Assembly (NCBI GenBank): GCA_949296115.1
Contig: CASFNR010000016.1
Location: forward strand, 21,214-85,213
Direction: 5' to 3'
Origin: an uncultured Eubacteriales bacterium
Lineage (GTDB): Bacteria; Bacillota; Clostridia; Oscillospirales; Oscillospiraceae
Length of the DNA stretch: 64,000 nucleotides
A program made the position numbers and the translations under genes. Position 1 is the first letter of the stretch. Every line of letters begins with the position of its first letter. Below, piece by piece: positions 15,174 through 24,138 of the stretch. The notes under the pieces are model-generated. The model had not been told where the DNA came from. It searched no databases and saw only the letters and a list, made by a program, of their open reading frames with translations.

Positions 15174-15827
15174 TTATTTTGTCATTTTTTCCTGCTTGAC
15201 CTTGTGATCAATTACATGGCGGCCCGCCAGCTCCCGGCGGATATCGGACAGAGGAATCCCCATCTGCACCATAAGCACCAGCACATGGTAGGTCAGGTCG
15301 GCAATTTCGTAGATGGTTTCCGCCCGGTCCTCGGCCTTGCCGGCAATGATGACCTCGGTGGATTCCTCACCCACCTTCTTGAGGATCTTGTCCAGGCCCT
15401 TCTGGAACAGATAGGTGGTATAAGAACCCTCCGGCAGCTGTTCCTTCCGACCCACCAGCAGCTCGTACAGGTCATCCAGCCGGAAAGGCACCTCCTCGCT
15501 CTCCAGAATGGGGTTGTGGAAGCAGGAGTCTTTCCCCAGGTGGCAGGCCGGTCCGTCCTTCTTCACCCGCACCTCCAGCGCGTCATAATCGCAGTCGGCG
15601 GTGATGGAGACAATATGCTGATAGTTGCCGCTGGTCTCTCCCTTCAGCCACAGTTCCTGCCGGGAGCGGCTCCAGAAGCAGGTCAGCCGTTTTTCCAGAG
15701 AGACCTCCAGGCTGGCCCGGTTCATGTAGGCCAGCGTCAGAACATCGCCGGTGTCATTGTCCACCACAATGGCGGGAATCAGGCCCTTTTCATCAAATTT
15801 GAGTTTGTTCAAATCCAGCATATCCAT
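15174..15827 (-). CDS. hisIE: Bifunctional phosphoribosyl-AMP cyclohydrolase / phosphoribosyl-ATP pyrophosphatase
   Basis: A 217-residue fusion that carries out steps 2 and 3 of histidine synthesis. Residues 1-105 form the HisI cyclohydrolase ([30 protein letters not shown], zinc-ligand segment CHLGKDSCF). From about 110 the HisE pyrophosphatase follows ([17 protein letters not shown], then [12 protein letters not shown] and [16 protein letters not shown]). It is the last his gene and shares one base with the hisF stop (TAATG). Confidence 0.96.
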   Translation of the reverse strand: MDMLDLNKLKFDEKGLIPAIVVDNDTGDVLTLAYMNRASLEVSLEKRLTCFWSRSRQELWLKGETSGNYQHIVSITADCDYDALEVRVKKDGPACHLGKDSCFHNPILESEEVPFRLDDLYELLVGRKEQLPEGSYTTYLFQKGLDKILKKVGEESTEVIIAGKAEDRAETIYEIADLTYHVLVLMVQMGIPLSDIRRELAGRHVIDHKVKQEKMTK

Positions 15828-16585
15828 TATAACCTCACCAAAATATTGTTGTCCCGGAGGGTTCTTTTCAGGTCCGGGATTTTTACCTGCCCGAAGTGGA
15901 AAATGGAGGCAGCCAGCCCCGCATCCACCTTGGGGAGCCGGTGGAACAGCTCCACAAAGTCTTTTTCACATCCCGCACCGCCGGAGGCGATCACCGGGAC
16001 ATCCACGGCATTGCTCACCGCCTCCAGCATTTCCAGGTCAAAGCCCTGCTTGACCCCGTCGGTGTCGATGGAATTGAGGACCACTTCCCCGGCACCGCTT
16101 GACACGCACCGTTTAATCCAGGAGATGGCCTCCATGCCGGTGTCCTCCCGGCCGCCCTTGGCAAACACCCGGAACTGACCGTCCACCCGCTTCACATCCG
16201 CCGACAGCACCACGCACTGATCGCCATACAGCCGGGCAGCCTGGGGAATCAGGTCCGGGTTGCGGATGGCCCCGGAGTTCACGCTGACCTTGTCCGCTCC
16301 GCATTTCAGCACCCGGTCAAAGTCCTCCACGGTGTTGATGCCGCCGCCCACGGTCAGGGGGATGAAAATGGTGGCCGCCACCTCCGTGAGGATGTCCGTA
16401 AAGAGCCTGCGTCCCTCCGCCGAAGCGGTGATGTCGTAGAACACCAATTCGTCCGCCCCGTTGTCGCTGTAATATTTCCCCAGCTCCACCGGAGAGGACA
16501 CATCCCGCAGGCCCTGGAAATTCGTTCCCTTCACCACCCGTCCATTGCGGACGTCCAGGCAGGGAATAATCCGTTTGGTAATCAT
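15827..16585 (-). CDS. hisF: Imidazole glycerol phosphate synthase cyclase subunit
   Basis: A 252-residue (beta/alpha)8 barrel, the normal length. It uses ammonia delivered by HisH to close the imidazole ring, giving imidazole glycerol phosphate and AICAR. The catalytic aspartates are present: Asp11 in IPCLDV and Asp130 in VVLSADVKR. Phosphate-binding loops GGGIN and VIASGGAG are intact. It overlaps hisA by four bases. Confidence 0.97.
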   Translation of the reverse strand: MITKRIIPCLDVRNGRVVKGTNFQGLRDVSSPVELGKYYSDNGADELVFYDITASAEGRRLFTDILTEVAATIFIPLTVGGGINTVEDFDRVLKCGADKVSVNSGAIRNPDLIPQAARLYGDQCVVLSADVKRVDGQFRVFAKGGREDTGMEAISWIKRCVSSGAGEVVLNSIDTDGVKQGFDLEMLEAVSNAVDVPVIASGGAGCEKDFVELFHRLPKVDAGLAASIFHFGQVKIPDLKRTLRDNNILVRL

Positions 16586-17253
16586 AGTGCCGCCTCCACC
16601 GCCTCTTTCAAGTCAATGGCCCCGATGTAATAAGCCTTGCCAATGATGGCTCCAGAGAGATTCATTTCCCGCAGGGCCTTCACATCCGCCAGGCTGGACA
16701 CCCCGCCGGAGGCAATCAGATTGGTGCCCTTCATGGCCCCGTCCCGGGAGATGTCGGTGCAGATGATGGTTCGGACGCCCAGGTTCTGCATGGAAGCGAA
16801 AAATTCCTCCGCCTTCAGCTGGGACCGCTCCGTCCAGCCTTTGATGGCCACAAAGCCGTCCTTCAAATCCACGCCTACGGCGATTTGTTCGCCGTAGCGG
16901 TTCAGAGCTTCCTTCAGAAAGGCCGGGTCCTTCACCGCAGCGGTGCCCAGAATCACCCGGTTGACCCCGCAGGAAAGATACTGCGCCACGGTTTCCAGGT
17001 TCCGGATGCCGCCGCCCACTTCCGCAAACAGATCCGCCACTTCCAGAATCCGGCGGATGGTGTCCAGGTTTTCCGGCTTGCCGGACTTGGCCCCTTCCAG
17101 GTCCACCAGATGAATGTGCCGGGCCCCGGCGGCGGCAAAGTCCCGGGCCACCGACGGCGGGTCGTCGCTGTACACCGTCATCTGAGCATAGTCGCCCTTG
17201 TAAAGCCGCACCGCCTTGCCCTGGTATAAGTCAATGGCAGGATAAAGATCCAT
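16582..17253 (-). CDS. hisA: ProFAR isomerase HisA with an apparent internal deletion
   Basis: Isomerises ProFAR to PRFAR in histidine synthesis. Asp8 (YPAIDL), Asp129 (GVDLKDG), GGGIR and IIGKAYY are all present, and the start (17253) matches the family. The protein is 223 residues, shorter than the usual 235-250. The loss is localised: TDISRDGAMKGTN (166-178) runs directly into LIASGGVSS (179-187), whereas in family members about 15 residues forming helix alpha-6 and the lead-in to strand beta-7 separate these motifs. The reading frame is kept. Whether the enzyme still folds is doubtful; an assembly error is possible. Confidence 0.9.
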   Translation of the reverse strand: MDLYPAIDLYQGKAVRLYKGDYAQMTVYSDDPPSVARDFAAAGARHIHLVDLEGAKSGKPENLDTIRRILEVADLFAEVGGGIRNLETVAQYLSCGVNRVILGTAAVKDPAFLKEALNRYGEQIAVGVDLKDGFVAIKGWTERSQLKAEEFFASMQNLGVRTIICTDISRDGAMKGTNLIASGGVSSLADVKALREMNLSGAIIGKAYYIGAIDLKEAVEAAL

Positions 17254-17264
17254 CCAATTCCTCC

Positions 17265-17867
17265 TTACATCCGGCAGAACCGGTCCAGAATGGCCAGTCC
17301 TGCGCTGCCGCTTTTCTCCGGGTGGAACTGGCAGCCAAATACATTTTCTTTTTCCACCGCCGCCGTGATGGGAATGCCATACTCCGTCACCGCCGCCAGG
17401 GAATCCTCGCACCCCTGGGCAAAGTAGGAGTGGACAAAGTAGACAAATGCTCCATCCGAGGACTTCAGCAGCTCTCCCCCGGTCCATTGCAGCCGGTTCC
17501 ATCCCATGTGGGGAATTTTCAGTCCCTGGGGAATCCGGCCGGACATGGAGACCACCTGGCCTTTCAGCAGGCCCAGGCCGGGATGCTCCCCGTATTCAAA
17601 GCTGGTTTCAAACAGCAGCTGCATTCCCAGGCAGATGCCAAGCAGGGGCTTTCCGGCAGCCGCCCGGCTGCGGACAAAATCCCCCATGCCGGTTTCCCGG
17701 AGCTTCCGGGCGGCGTCCTCAAAGGCCCCCACCCCCGGCAGCACCAGCCGGTCCGCCCGGGACAGCACCTCCGCCGATCCGCTGACCACCGCCTCCTGTC
17801 CGATTGCCCGGAAGGAGGATTGGAGAGAAAACAGATTGCCCACGCCGTAGTCAATAATTCCGATCAT
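17265..17867 (-). CDS. hisH: Imidazole glycerol phosphate synthase glutaminase subunit
   Basis: A 200-residue class I glutamine amidotransferase that supplies ammonia to HisF. The triad is visible: nucleophile Cys79 in GICLGMQ and His182/Glu184 in CQFHPEKS; the oxyanion region LPGVGAF is at 43-49. The ATG at 17867 overlaps the hisB stop (ATGA). Confidence 0.97.
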   Translation of the reverse strand: MIGIIDYGVGNLFSLQSSFRAIGQEAVVSGSAEVLSRADRLVLPGVGAFEDAARKLRETGMGDFVRSRAAAGKPLLGICLGMQLLFETSFEYGEHPGLGLLKGQVVSMSGRIPQGLKIPHMGWNRLQWTGGELLKSSDGAFVYFVHSYFAQGCEDSLAAVTEYGIPITAAVEKENVFGCQFHPEKSGSAGLAILDRFCRM

Positions 17868-18448
17868 ACCAGGACCCCCTTGGTGGAGGGGATTTCCCCG
17901 CTGCCGTCCAGGGCAACCGCCTGTTTCAGCGCCCGGCCCAGGCCTTTGAAGGCGCCCTCCACGATGTGGTGGGCGTTTTTTCCCGCCAGCTGCCGCAGGT
18001 GCAGGCTCATGGGACAATTCCGGACGAAGCCCAGGAGAAATTCCTCCACCAGTTCCGTGTCAAAGGTCCCGATTTTCTCCGTGGGAATCTCCAATTCATC
18101 GCACAGGCAGCTCCGGCCGGACAAGTCCACAGCGCACAGAATCAGCGCCTCGTCCATGGGCAGCAGGAAGCTTCCATAGCGGTTGATTCCCCGCTTGTCT
18201 CCCAGAGCCTCCCGGAAGGCGATGCCCAGGCAGATGCCGATGTCCTCCACGCTGTGGTGGTCGTCCACCTCGGTGTCTCCGCGGCAAACCACCGTCAGGT
18301 CAAATTTTCCGTGGGCGGCAAACAGGGTCAGCATGTGGTTGAGGAAACCAACGCCGGTATCGATGCTGGTCTTTCCGGTGCCGTCCAGATTCAGTTTCAG
18401 GCAGATGTCCGTCTCTGCCGTTTTTCTGGTAATTTCGTAGGTTCTCAT
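17864..18448 (-). CDS. hisB: Imidazoleglycerol-phosphate dehydratase
   Basis: A 194-residue monofunctional IGP dehydratase (no phosphatase domain). Manganese-binding histidine clusters are present: FLNHML near 35, DDHHSVED near 64-71, and NAHHIVEGAFK near the C-terminus. The start at 18448 overlaps the hisC stop. Histidinol-phosphate phosphatase is not in this operon and must be encoded elsewhere. Confidence 0.97.
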   Translation of the reverse strand: MRTYEITRKTAETDICLKLNLDGTGKTSIDTGVGFLNHMLTLFAAHGKFDLTVVCRGDTEVDDHHSVEDIGICLGIAFREALGDKRGINRYGSFLLPMDEALILCAVDLSGRSCLCDELEIPTEKIGTFDTELVEEFLLGFVRNCPMSLHLRQLAGKNAHHIVEGAFKGLGRALKQAVALDGSGEIPSTKGVLV

Positions 18449-19500
18449 AGGCCCAGAATCTCCTTTGTCACGGCGAGGAAGGTCTCCATCTGTTCCGGGG
18501 TGCCGATGGTAATGCGGTTGAACTGGCAGATTCTCGGATTGGTAAAGTGCCGCACCAGAATCCCCCGGGCTTTCAGCGCCAGATACAACTCTTGTCCATC
18601 CATCTTGTCTGTCCGGGCAAAGAGGAAGTTGGTCCGGCTGGGCAGCACCTGAAAGCCCAGGCTTTCCAGCTGCGCCTTGGTCCAGGCCCGGGTTTCCTGA
18701 ATCTTGGAACACATCTGCCGGTAGTAATCCTCCGCATCCACCGTGGCCTCACCCAATTTCAGGGTCAGCCGGTCCAGGTTATAGGGGTTGGTGGAATACT
18801 TGATTTTCTCCAAGTCCGCAATCAGCGCCGGAGCGCCGAAGGCATAGCCCAGACGGCCTCCCGCCAGGCACCGGGACTTGGAGAAGGTCCGGGTCACCAG
18901 AAGGTTGTCGTATTTTTCAATCAGGGGCAGGGCTGTCTCCCCCCCGAAGTCCACATAGGCCTCGTCCATAACCACCACATGGTCCGGATTGGAGGAGACG
19001 ATTTTCTCCACCGCTTCCAGGGAAATCCACAGTCCCGTGGGGGCGTTGGGGTTGGCAATCACCACCATTTTCCCCTGACCGCAGTAATCCCGATAGTCCA
19101 GGGAAAAGTCCTCTTTCAGGGGAATCTGGGTATAGTCGATGCCATACAGATCTCCGAACACGCTGTAAAAGCCGTAGCTGATGTCCGGGAACACCGCTCC
19201 CTTCCCGCCAAAGGCCATAAAGGCAAAGTTCAGCACCTCGTCGGAGCCGTTGGAGAGGAACACATTCTCCGGCTTCACACCGTACAGCCCCGCCAGCTTC
19301 TCTTTCAGATTCTTTCCGGTAGGGTCGCTGTACAGCCGCAGCAGGGCCACATCCTCCCCCGTAACGGCGGCGCAGACAGACGGAGCCGGAGGATAGGGAG
19401 ATTCGTTGGTATTGAGCTTGATGTAACGCTGGTCCCGGGGCTGCTCCCCGGGGACATAGGCTTCCAACGCCTGATATTGGTCATTCAAATAGCGGCTCAT
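18445..19500 (-). CDS. hisC: Histidinol-phosphate aminotransferase
   Basis: A 351-residue fold-type I PLP aminotransferase converting imidazole acetol phosphate to histidinol phosphate. Characteristic segments: LNTNESPYPPAP at the N-terminus, FLSNGSDEVLNFAF, NPNAPTG, DEAYVDFGG and the PLP-lysine region RTFSKSRCLAGGRLGY. Overlaps with hisD and hisB by ATGA show translational coupling. Confidence 0.97.
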   Translation of the reverse strand: MSRYLNDQYQALEAYVPGEQPRDQRYIKLNTNESPYPPAPSVCAAVTGEDVALLRLYSDPTGKNLKEKLAGLYGVKPENVFLSNGSDEVLNFAFMAFGGKGAVFPDISYGFYSVFGDLYGIDYTQIPLKEDFSLDYRDYCGQGKMVVIANPNAPTGLWISLEAVEKIVSSNPDHVVVMDEAYVDFGGETALPLIEKYDNLLVTRTFSKSRCLAGGRLGYAFGAPALIADLEKIKYSTNPYNLDRLTLKLGEATVDAEDYYRQMCSKIQETRAWTKAQLESLGFQVLPSRTNFLFARTDKMDGQELYLALKARGILVRHFTNPRICQFNRITIGTPEQMETFLAVTKEILGL

Positions 19501-20774
19501 GGCTCCTCCTTGCGGATCATCACGCTGTTTCCGTGGGCCTGGAGGCCCTCCTTCCTGGCGAAGCGGTCGATGGATTCCGCCACCCGGGACAGGGCATCGG
19601 CGGTATAGTAGGTAAACTGGCTCTTCTTCACAAAATCATCCACACTCAGGGGGCTGGAGAATCGGGCAGTGCCGGAAGTGGGCAAGGTGTGGTTGGGTCC
19701 GGCAAAGTAGTCCCCCAGGGCCTCCGGGCAGTTCCGGCCCAGGAAGATGGAGCCGGCGTGCTTGATGGCATCCAGATAGGCGAAAGGATCGTCCACCATC
19801 AGTTCCAGGTGCTCCGGGGCGATTTCATTGGCAATGGCGATGCCGTCCGTCAGGTTGTCCGCCACAATGATTTTTCCATTGTTTTCAATGGATGCCCGGG
19901 CAATTTCCTCCCGGGGGAGCAGGGGCAGCTGCCGCTCCAGCTCTGCCGCCACCGCCTGGGCCAGAACTTCGCTGTCCGTTACCAGCACGGCGCTGGCCAG
20001 CTTGTCATGCTCCGCCTGGCTGAGCAGATCCGCCGCCACATGGATGGGGTTGCTCTTGCCGTCGGCAATCACCAGAATCTCACTGGGTCCGGCGATCATG
20101 TCGATGGACACCTGGCCAAACACCTGCTTTTTGGCCTCCGCCACAAAGGCATTGCCTGGGCCTACAATCTTATCCACCTTGGGCACGCTCTCGGTACCGT
20201 AGGCCAGGGCGCCGATGGCCTGGGCGCCGCCCATTTTATAGATGGCATCCACCCCGGCAATCCGGGCCGCCGCCACAATGGCGGGATTCAGCTTTCCATC
20301 CTTTCCCGGGGGAGAAACCATTACCACCTGGGGGCATCCGGCAATTTTCGCCGGGATGGTATCCATCAGCACGGTGGAGGGGTAGGCCGCCGTGCCCCCG
20401 GGGACATAGACACCCACCTTCTCAATGGGGGTGATTTTCTGGCCCAGCACAATCCCGGGCTTCTCCGAGATGATGAAGCTGGTCCGCACCTGCTTGCTGT
20501 GGAAGGCCCGGATATTCTCCGCCGCCTGTTCCAGAATGGCGATGAATTCCGGCTCCACCGCTTTCAGTGCCTCCTGAATTTCCTCTTCCGTCACCTGAAG
20601 CTGCTTCAATTCTGCCCCGTCCAGTTTCCGGGTATAATCCAGCACCGCCCGGTCCCCGTTTTTCTTCACATCCGCCAGAATCCCGGACACAATTTCCTCC
20701 ACATTGACGCTGGGGGTTACCCGGGCGAAAATTTCACAGTTGGGAACCTGGCCGTATTTCATAATTGAGATCAT
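19497..20774 (-). CDS. hisD: Histidinol dehydrogenase
   Basis: A 425-residue zinc- and NAD-dependent enzyme making the last two oxidations from histidinol to histidine. Diagnostic segments: GVYVPGGTAAYPST, KIVGPGNAFVAEAKKQVFG, DMIAGPSEILVIAD, LLSQAEHDKLASAVLVT and LPTSGTARFSSPLSVDDF. The ATG at 20774 has GGAGG seven bases upstream and overlaps the hisG stop. Confidence 0.97.
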   Translation of the reverse strand: MISIMKYGQVPNCEIFARVTPSVNVEEIVSGILADVKKNGDRAVLDYTRKLDGAELKQLQVTEEEIQEALKAVEPEFIAILEQAAENIRAFHSKQVRTSFIISEKPGIVLGQKITPIEKVGVYVPGGTAAYPSTVLMDTIPAKIAGCPQVVMVSPPGKDGKLNPAIVAAARIAGVDAIYKMGGAQAIGALAYGTESVPKVDKIVGPGNAFVAEAKKQVFGQVSIDMIAGPSEILVIADGKSNPIHVAADLLSQAEHDKLASAVLVTDSEVLAQAVAAELERQLPLLPREEIARASIENNGKIIVADNLTDGIAIANEIAPEHLELMVDDPFAYLDAIKHAGSIFLGRNCPEALGDYFAGPNHTLPTSGTARFSSPLSVDDFVKKSQFTYYTADALSRVAESIDRFARKEGLQAHGNSVMIRKEEP

Positions 20775-21409
20775 GATTTTTCCTCCACCTGCCGGCCCAG
20801 GTGCTCCTGAATATTCCCGATAGCCTGGTCCTTGAATTGATAGCTGGATGTATTGGCAATCAGCCGGGCGCTGATGGGTACGATTTCCTCGTAAACCATC
20901 AGGTCGTTTTCCCGCAGGGTCGTCCCCGTCTCCACAATATCCACAATCACATGGCTCAGCCCCAGAATGGGGGCCAGCTCAATGGAACCGTTCAGGTGGA
21001 TGATGTCAATGTCCCGGCACTTGGTGTTGTAAAAATTCCGGGTGATATTGGGAAATTTGGTGGCCACCTTCAGGGTCTGCCCCACCGGGTCCCGGAAGTT
21101 CTTCTTCCCCGCCACCGCCATGCGGCATTTGCCCATTTTCAGGTCCAGCAGTTCATAGACGTCCGGCTCATATTCCAGCAGGATGTCTTTGCCCACGATG
21201 CCCAGGTCTGCCGCGCCCCGCTCCACATAGATGGCCACATCCGAGGGCTTCACCCAGAAATATCGGACACCCTTCTCCGGGTTCTCAAAAATCAGCCGCC
21301 GGCCCGGGTCCTCTAACGCCGGGCAGTCGTAGCCGCAGCCCTTGAGCATGGCGTAGGCTTTTTCTCCCAGACGGCCCTTGGGCAGAGCGATGTTCAGTGT
21401 ATCCGTCAC
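20771..21409 (-). CDS. hisG: ATP phosphoribosyltransferase, short form
   Basis: A 212-residue HisG of the short type, which lacks the C-terminal regulatory domain and needs HisZ for activity and feedback control; HisZ is encoded immediately upstream. Motifs LPKGRLG, GAADLGIVGKDIL, KVATKFPNITR and the PRPP-binding DIVETGTTLREN are present. The start codon is GTG (21409) with AAAGGAG about ten bases upstream. Confidence 0.96.
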   Translation of the reverse strand: MTDTLNIALPKGRLGEKAYAMLKGCGYDCPALEDPGRRLIFENPEKGVRYFWVKPSDVAIYVERGAADLGIVGKDILLEYEPDVYELLDLKMGKCRMAVAGKKNFRDPVGQTLKVATKFPNITRNFYNTKCRDIDIIHLNGSIELAPILGLSHVIVDIVETGTTLRENDLMVYEEIVPISARLIANTSSYQFKDQAIGNIQEHLGRQVEEKS

Positions 21410-21427
21410 GGTACCAGCACTCCTTTC

Positions 21428-22465
21428 TCATACCGAATCAGCCGGTTCCAGCTTCTGCCCCACAAGCACGCTGCCCTGGCGGGCCGCTTCCTCTGCTGCC
21501 GCCGTCAGGACCGCCGTATCCACGGTTCCGTCATGGAGAATCAGGGTGTCCAGGTCGTAGCCGCTCTCCTCCTGACTGCTCTCCTGGAGCAAATCCAAAT
21601 AGAGAGCGAAGCCGATGGCCCGGCTCCTGCGCCCCATCTTCTGGGGCAGCCGGTCATACTGCCCGCCGGAGAGGATGCTGGCGGGAATCCCTTCCAGATA
21701 TCCCCGGAACACCACGCCGCTGTAATAGCGAAGATCGCTGCCCACGGAAAAGTCCAGCCGGACAGAATCGGCGCATCCGCCGCTCTCCAGAATCCGCCAC
21801 AGGGCTTCCAGCTCCTCCAGCGCCTGCCGTTCCGCCTCTCCGGTCAGGACCCGGCTCAGCTGTGCCAGCACCTCCCGGCCGCTGCCCCGGCAGGACACCA
21901 GGGCTTCCAGCTTGGGCCAGGCCTCCGGCTGGTCGGCGCACAGCGCTTTCAGCTCGTGGGCATTCTTCTTGCGCAGGCAGTCCATGGCCTGCCGCTTCAC
22001 CTGGCCGGAAAAATTGCAGCCGTTCAGCACCGCCGCAATCAGGCCCATATGGGACAGGTTCAGCACGGACCGCCGGGCCAGCAGCCCCAGGCTTTTCGCC
22101 GCCAGCAGCACCACTTCGGCAATTTCATATTCCCCCAGATCCCCCACGCATTCCAGACCGGTCTGCATGATCTCCCGGTAGTCCCGGTAAACGCTCTCAC
22201 TGTAGTAGACCTTCTGAATTTCACCGGGCTCCTGGGGGGCGTTCTTCACAATGGACAAGGTCACATCCGGCTTTAATGCCAGCAACTGCCCTCCCGCCCC
22301 GGAAAAGGTGATAATCTGATCGGAAATCAGAAAATCCTTGTTTCGGACATAGAGATCGTATTCTTCAAAATGGCTCATCTTGTACGGTGCGTAGCCATAG
22401 TGGTGGTACAGATTGCGAAGGGCAAATTCCGCCTGCTCTTCCCGCTTCCAGATTCCGTCATTCAT
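21428..22465 (-). CDS. hisZ: ATP phosphoribosyltransferase regulatory subunit
   Basis: A 345-residue histidyl-tRNA-synthetase-like protein that pairs with short HisG. The class II core is visible (ALKPDVTLSIVKN, YYSESVYRDYREIMQTGLECVG, RYYSGVVFRGYLEG, SILSGGQYDRLPQKMG) but tRNA-synthetase-specific anticodon features are missing. It overlaps the upstream yerC/hisR gene by eight bases. Confidence 0.95.
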   Translation of the reverse strand: MNDGIWKREEQAEFALRNLYHHYGYAPYKMSHFEEYDLYVRNKDFLISDQIITFSGAGGQLLALKPDVTLSIVKNAPQEPGEIQKVYYSESVYRDYREIMQTGLECVGDLGEYEIAEVVLLAAKSLGLLARRSVLNLSHMGLIAAVLNGCNFSGQVKRQAMDCLRKKNAHELKALCADQPEAWPKLEALVSCRGSGREVLAQLSRVLTGEAERQALEELEALWRILESGGCADSVRLDFSVGSDLRYYSGVVFRGYLEGIPASILSGGQYDRLPQKMGRRSRAIGFALYLDLLQESSQEESGYDLDTLILHDGTVDTAVLTAAAEEAARQGSVLVGQKLEPADSV

Positions 22466-22763
22466 GATCCAGCTTCCCCGCTTTCTTCAAGGATTCCAGG
22501 GCTTTCCGATATCCCCCGCCGTAGTGCAGGCAGCGGTTCACACGGCTGATGGTGGCGGAGCTGGCCCCGGTGGCCTCCGACACCTCATTATAATTGCTGC
22601 CGCCATCCAGCAGGCAGGCCACCCGCAGCCGCTGGGTCATGGCCTGCAGCTCCTTGATGGTGCATAAATCCTCAAAAAACAACCTGCACTGCTCCGGCGT
22701 TTCCAGAGACAGCACCGCCTCATAAAACAATTCCTCTCCCGGATGTCGAACCTCTTCCAGCAT
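22458..22763 (-). CDS. yerC: TrpR-superfamily repressor YerC/HisR
   Basis: A 101-residue all-helical protein of the YerC/YecD branch of the TrpR superfamily; the HTH is at about 55-80 (SNYNEVSEATGASSATISRVNR). HisR-type members of this family have been linked to histidine-gene regulation in Firmicutes. Here it is the first gene of the his operon and a perfect 7-4-7 palindrome lies in the promoter in front of it, which fits autoregulation plus control of the whole pathway. The ATG at 22763 has GGAGG seven bases upstream. Confidence 0.9.
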   Translation of the reverse strand: MLEEVRHPGEELFYEAVLSLETPEQCRLFFEDLCTIKELQAMTQRLRVACLLDGGSNYNEVSEATGASSATISRVNRCLHYGGGYRKALESLKKAGKLDHE

Positions 22764-22797
22764 ACGTTTTCCTCCCGGCTGAATTCTTGCTTGCAAT

Positions 22798-22826
22798 ACT
22801 TTAACACTTTAGTCCGCTAAAGTCAA
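22798..22826 (-). promoter_or_regulatory. his operon promoter with embedded operator
   Basis: On the minus strand TTGACT (complement of 22821-22826) and TAAAGT (complement of 22798-22803) are 17 bases apart. Within the spacer and touching the -35 box lies a perfect inverted repeat ACTTTAG-N4-CTAAAGT (22806-22823). A repressor bound there would exclude RNA polymerase; the adjacent yerC/hisR product is the obvious candidate. Confidence 0.8.
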
Positions 22827-22905
22827 GGTATTTTTTACCCAAATTTCCTGTGTTTTAAACAGCAACATTTGTCCCCAACGGGAAAACATTTTTCTTCTCA
22901 TGCTC

Positions 22906-22934
22906 TTGACCCGGAGCACTTCGGGTGCTAGAAT
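22906..22934 (+). promoter_or_regulatory. Promoter of ilvE
   Basis: TTGACC (22906-22911) and TAGAAT (22929-22934, extended by TGC) with a 17-base spacer. A small inverted repeat AGCAC-N5-GTGCT lies in the spacer. The resulting leader is about 70 bases. Confidence 0.7.
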
Positions 22935-23010
22935 GTAGTGCAACAGGAAATTGAGGACATTTTGTCCGCCGTACCCGGTATTTCCCGACAACCAGGAGAG
23001 GTGTATTGTG

Positions 23011-24021
23011 ATGGAACGAAAGAATATTGACTGGGGCAGTCTGGGCTTTGGCTATGTGCAGACCGACTACCGCTATGTATCCAACTATAAGGACGGCGCC
23101 TGGGATGCCGGATGCCTTACCGACCAGGCAACCGTCACCATGAGCGAGTGCGCCTGCGTGCTGCAGTATGCCCAGACCTGCTTTGAGGGCATGAAGGCCT
23201 ACACCACCCAGGACGGCCGGATTGTCTGCTTCCGTCCCGACCTGAACGCCAAGCGGATGGCGGATTCCTGCCGCCGGCTGAAGATGCCGGTTTTCCCCGA
23301 GGACCGCTTCGTGGAGGCTGTGGTGGAAACCGTCCGGGCCAACGCCGCCTGGGTGCCCCCCTTCGGTTCCGGCGCCTCGCTGTATATCCGGCCTTTCATG
23401 TTCGGCAGCGACGCCATCATCGGCGTGAAGCCCGCCACCGAGTTCCAGTTCCGGGTCTTTGCTACCCCCGTCGGCCCCTACTTCAAGGGCGGCATCAAGC
23501 CCCTGACTGTCCGGATTTCCGATTTTGACCGGGCCGCTCCCCGGGGCACCGGCCATGTGAAGGCAGGTCTGAACTACGCCATGAGCCTGTACGCCATCGT
23601 GGACGCCCACGAGCAGGGCTACGACGAGAACGTCTATCTGGACTCCGCCACCCGGACCTATATCGAGGAAACCGGCGGCGCCAACATCGTCTTTGTCAAG
23701 GGAAATACCTTGGTCACCCCCAAGTCCAGCACCATTCTGCCCTCCATCACCCGCCGCTCCCTGGTGCAGGTAGCCAAGGACTACCTGGGCATGGAAGTGG
23801 AGGAGCGGGAAATCCCCCTGACCGAAATCGGGGAATTCACCGAATGCGGCCTGTGCGGTACCGCCGCCGTCATCTCCCCGGTGGGCAAGATTGTGGACCA
23901 CGGCAAGGAGACCGTTTACGCCGGCTTCGGACCCACCATCCAGAAGCTCTATGACACCCTCACCGGCATCCAGATGGGCCGGATTCCCGCACCGGAGGGC
24001 TGGATTCAGGTCATCGAGTAA
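23011..24021 (+). CDS. ilvE: Branched-chain amino acid aminotransferase
   Basis: A 336-residue class IV PLP aminotransferase that makes the last step to leucine, isoleucine and valine. YAQTCFEGMKAY (53-64), YIRPFMFGS, the PLP lysine in GHVKAGLNYA (K184) and the C-terminal GLCGTAAVISPV are typical. The ATG at 23011 follows AGGAGAGGTG. It has its own promoter, separate from the T-box operon downstream. Confidence 0.96.
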   Translation: MERKNIDWGSLGFGYVQTDYRYVSNYKDGAWDAGCLTDQATVTMSECACVLQYAQTCFEGMKAYTTQDGRIVCFRPDLNAKRMADSCRRLKMPVFPEDRFVEAVVETVRANAAWVPPFGSGASLYIRPFMFGSDAIIGVKPATEFQFRVFATPVGPYFKGGIKPLTVRISDFDRAAPRGTGHVKAGLNYAMSLYAIVDAHEQGYDENVYLDSATRTYIEETGGANIVFVKGNTLVTPKSSTILPSITRRSLVQVAKDYLGMEVEEREIPLTEIGEFTECGLCGTAAVISPVGKIVDHGKETVYAGFGPTIQKLYDTLTGIQMGRIPAPEGWIQVIE

Positions 24022-24066
24022 TGGGTTCCCACGGTTTTCTTCCCCACCCGAGAAGGAAACTGTAGT

Positions 24067-24094
24067 GCATGGAAAGACTTTTGTGTTTCCATGC
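24067..24094 (+). promoter_or_regulatory. Perfect inverted repeat directly upstream of the T-box promoter
   Basis: GCATGGAAA (24067-24075) and its exact complement (24086-24094) flank a ten-base loop and abut the -35 box. It may be an operator for the ilv-leu promoter or a weak end-hairpin for ilvE; no T-run follows. Confidence 0.45.
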
Positions 24095-24123
24095 TTGACA
24101 CAGGGCAAAAGAGGTGCTATAAT
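24095..24123 (+). promoter_or_regulatory. Promoter of the T-box ilv-leu operon
   Basis: Consensus TTGACA (24095-24100) and TATAAT (24118-24123, extended TGC) separated by 17 bases; transcription should begin near 24130, at the start of the T-box leader. Confidence 0.85.
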
Positions 24124-24138
24124 TCTTCCCAACATAAA

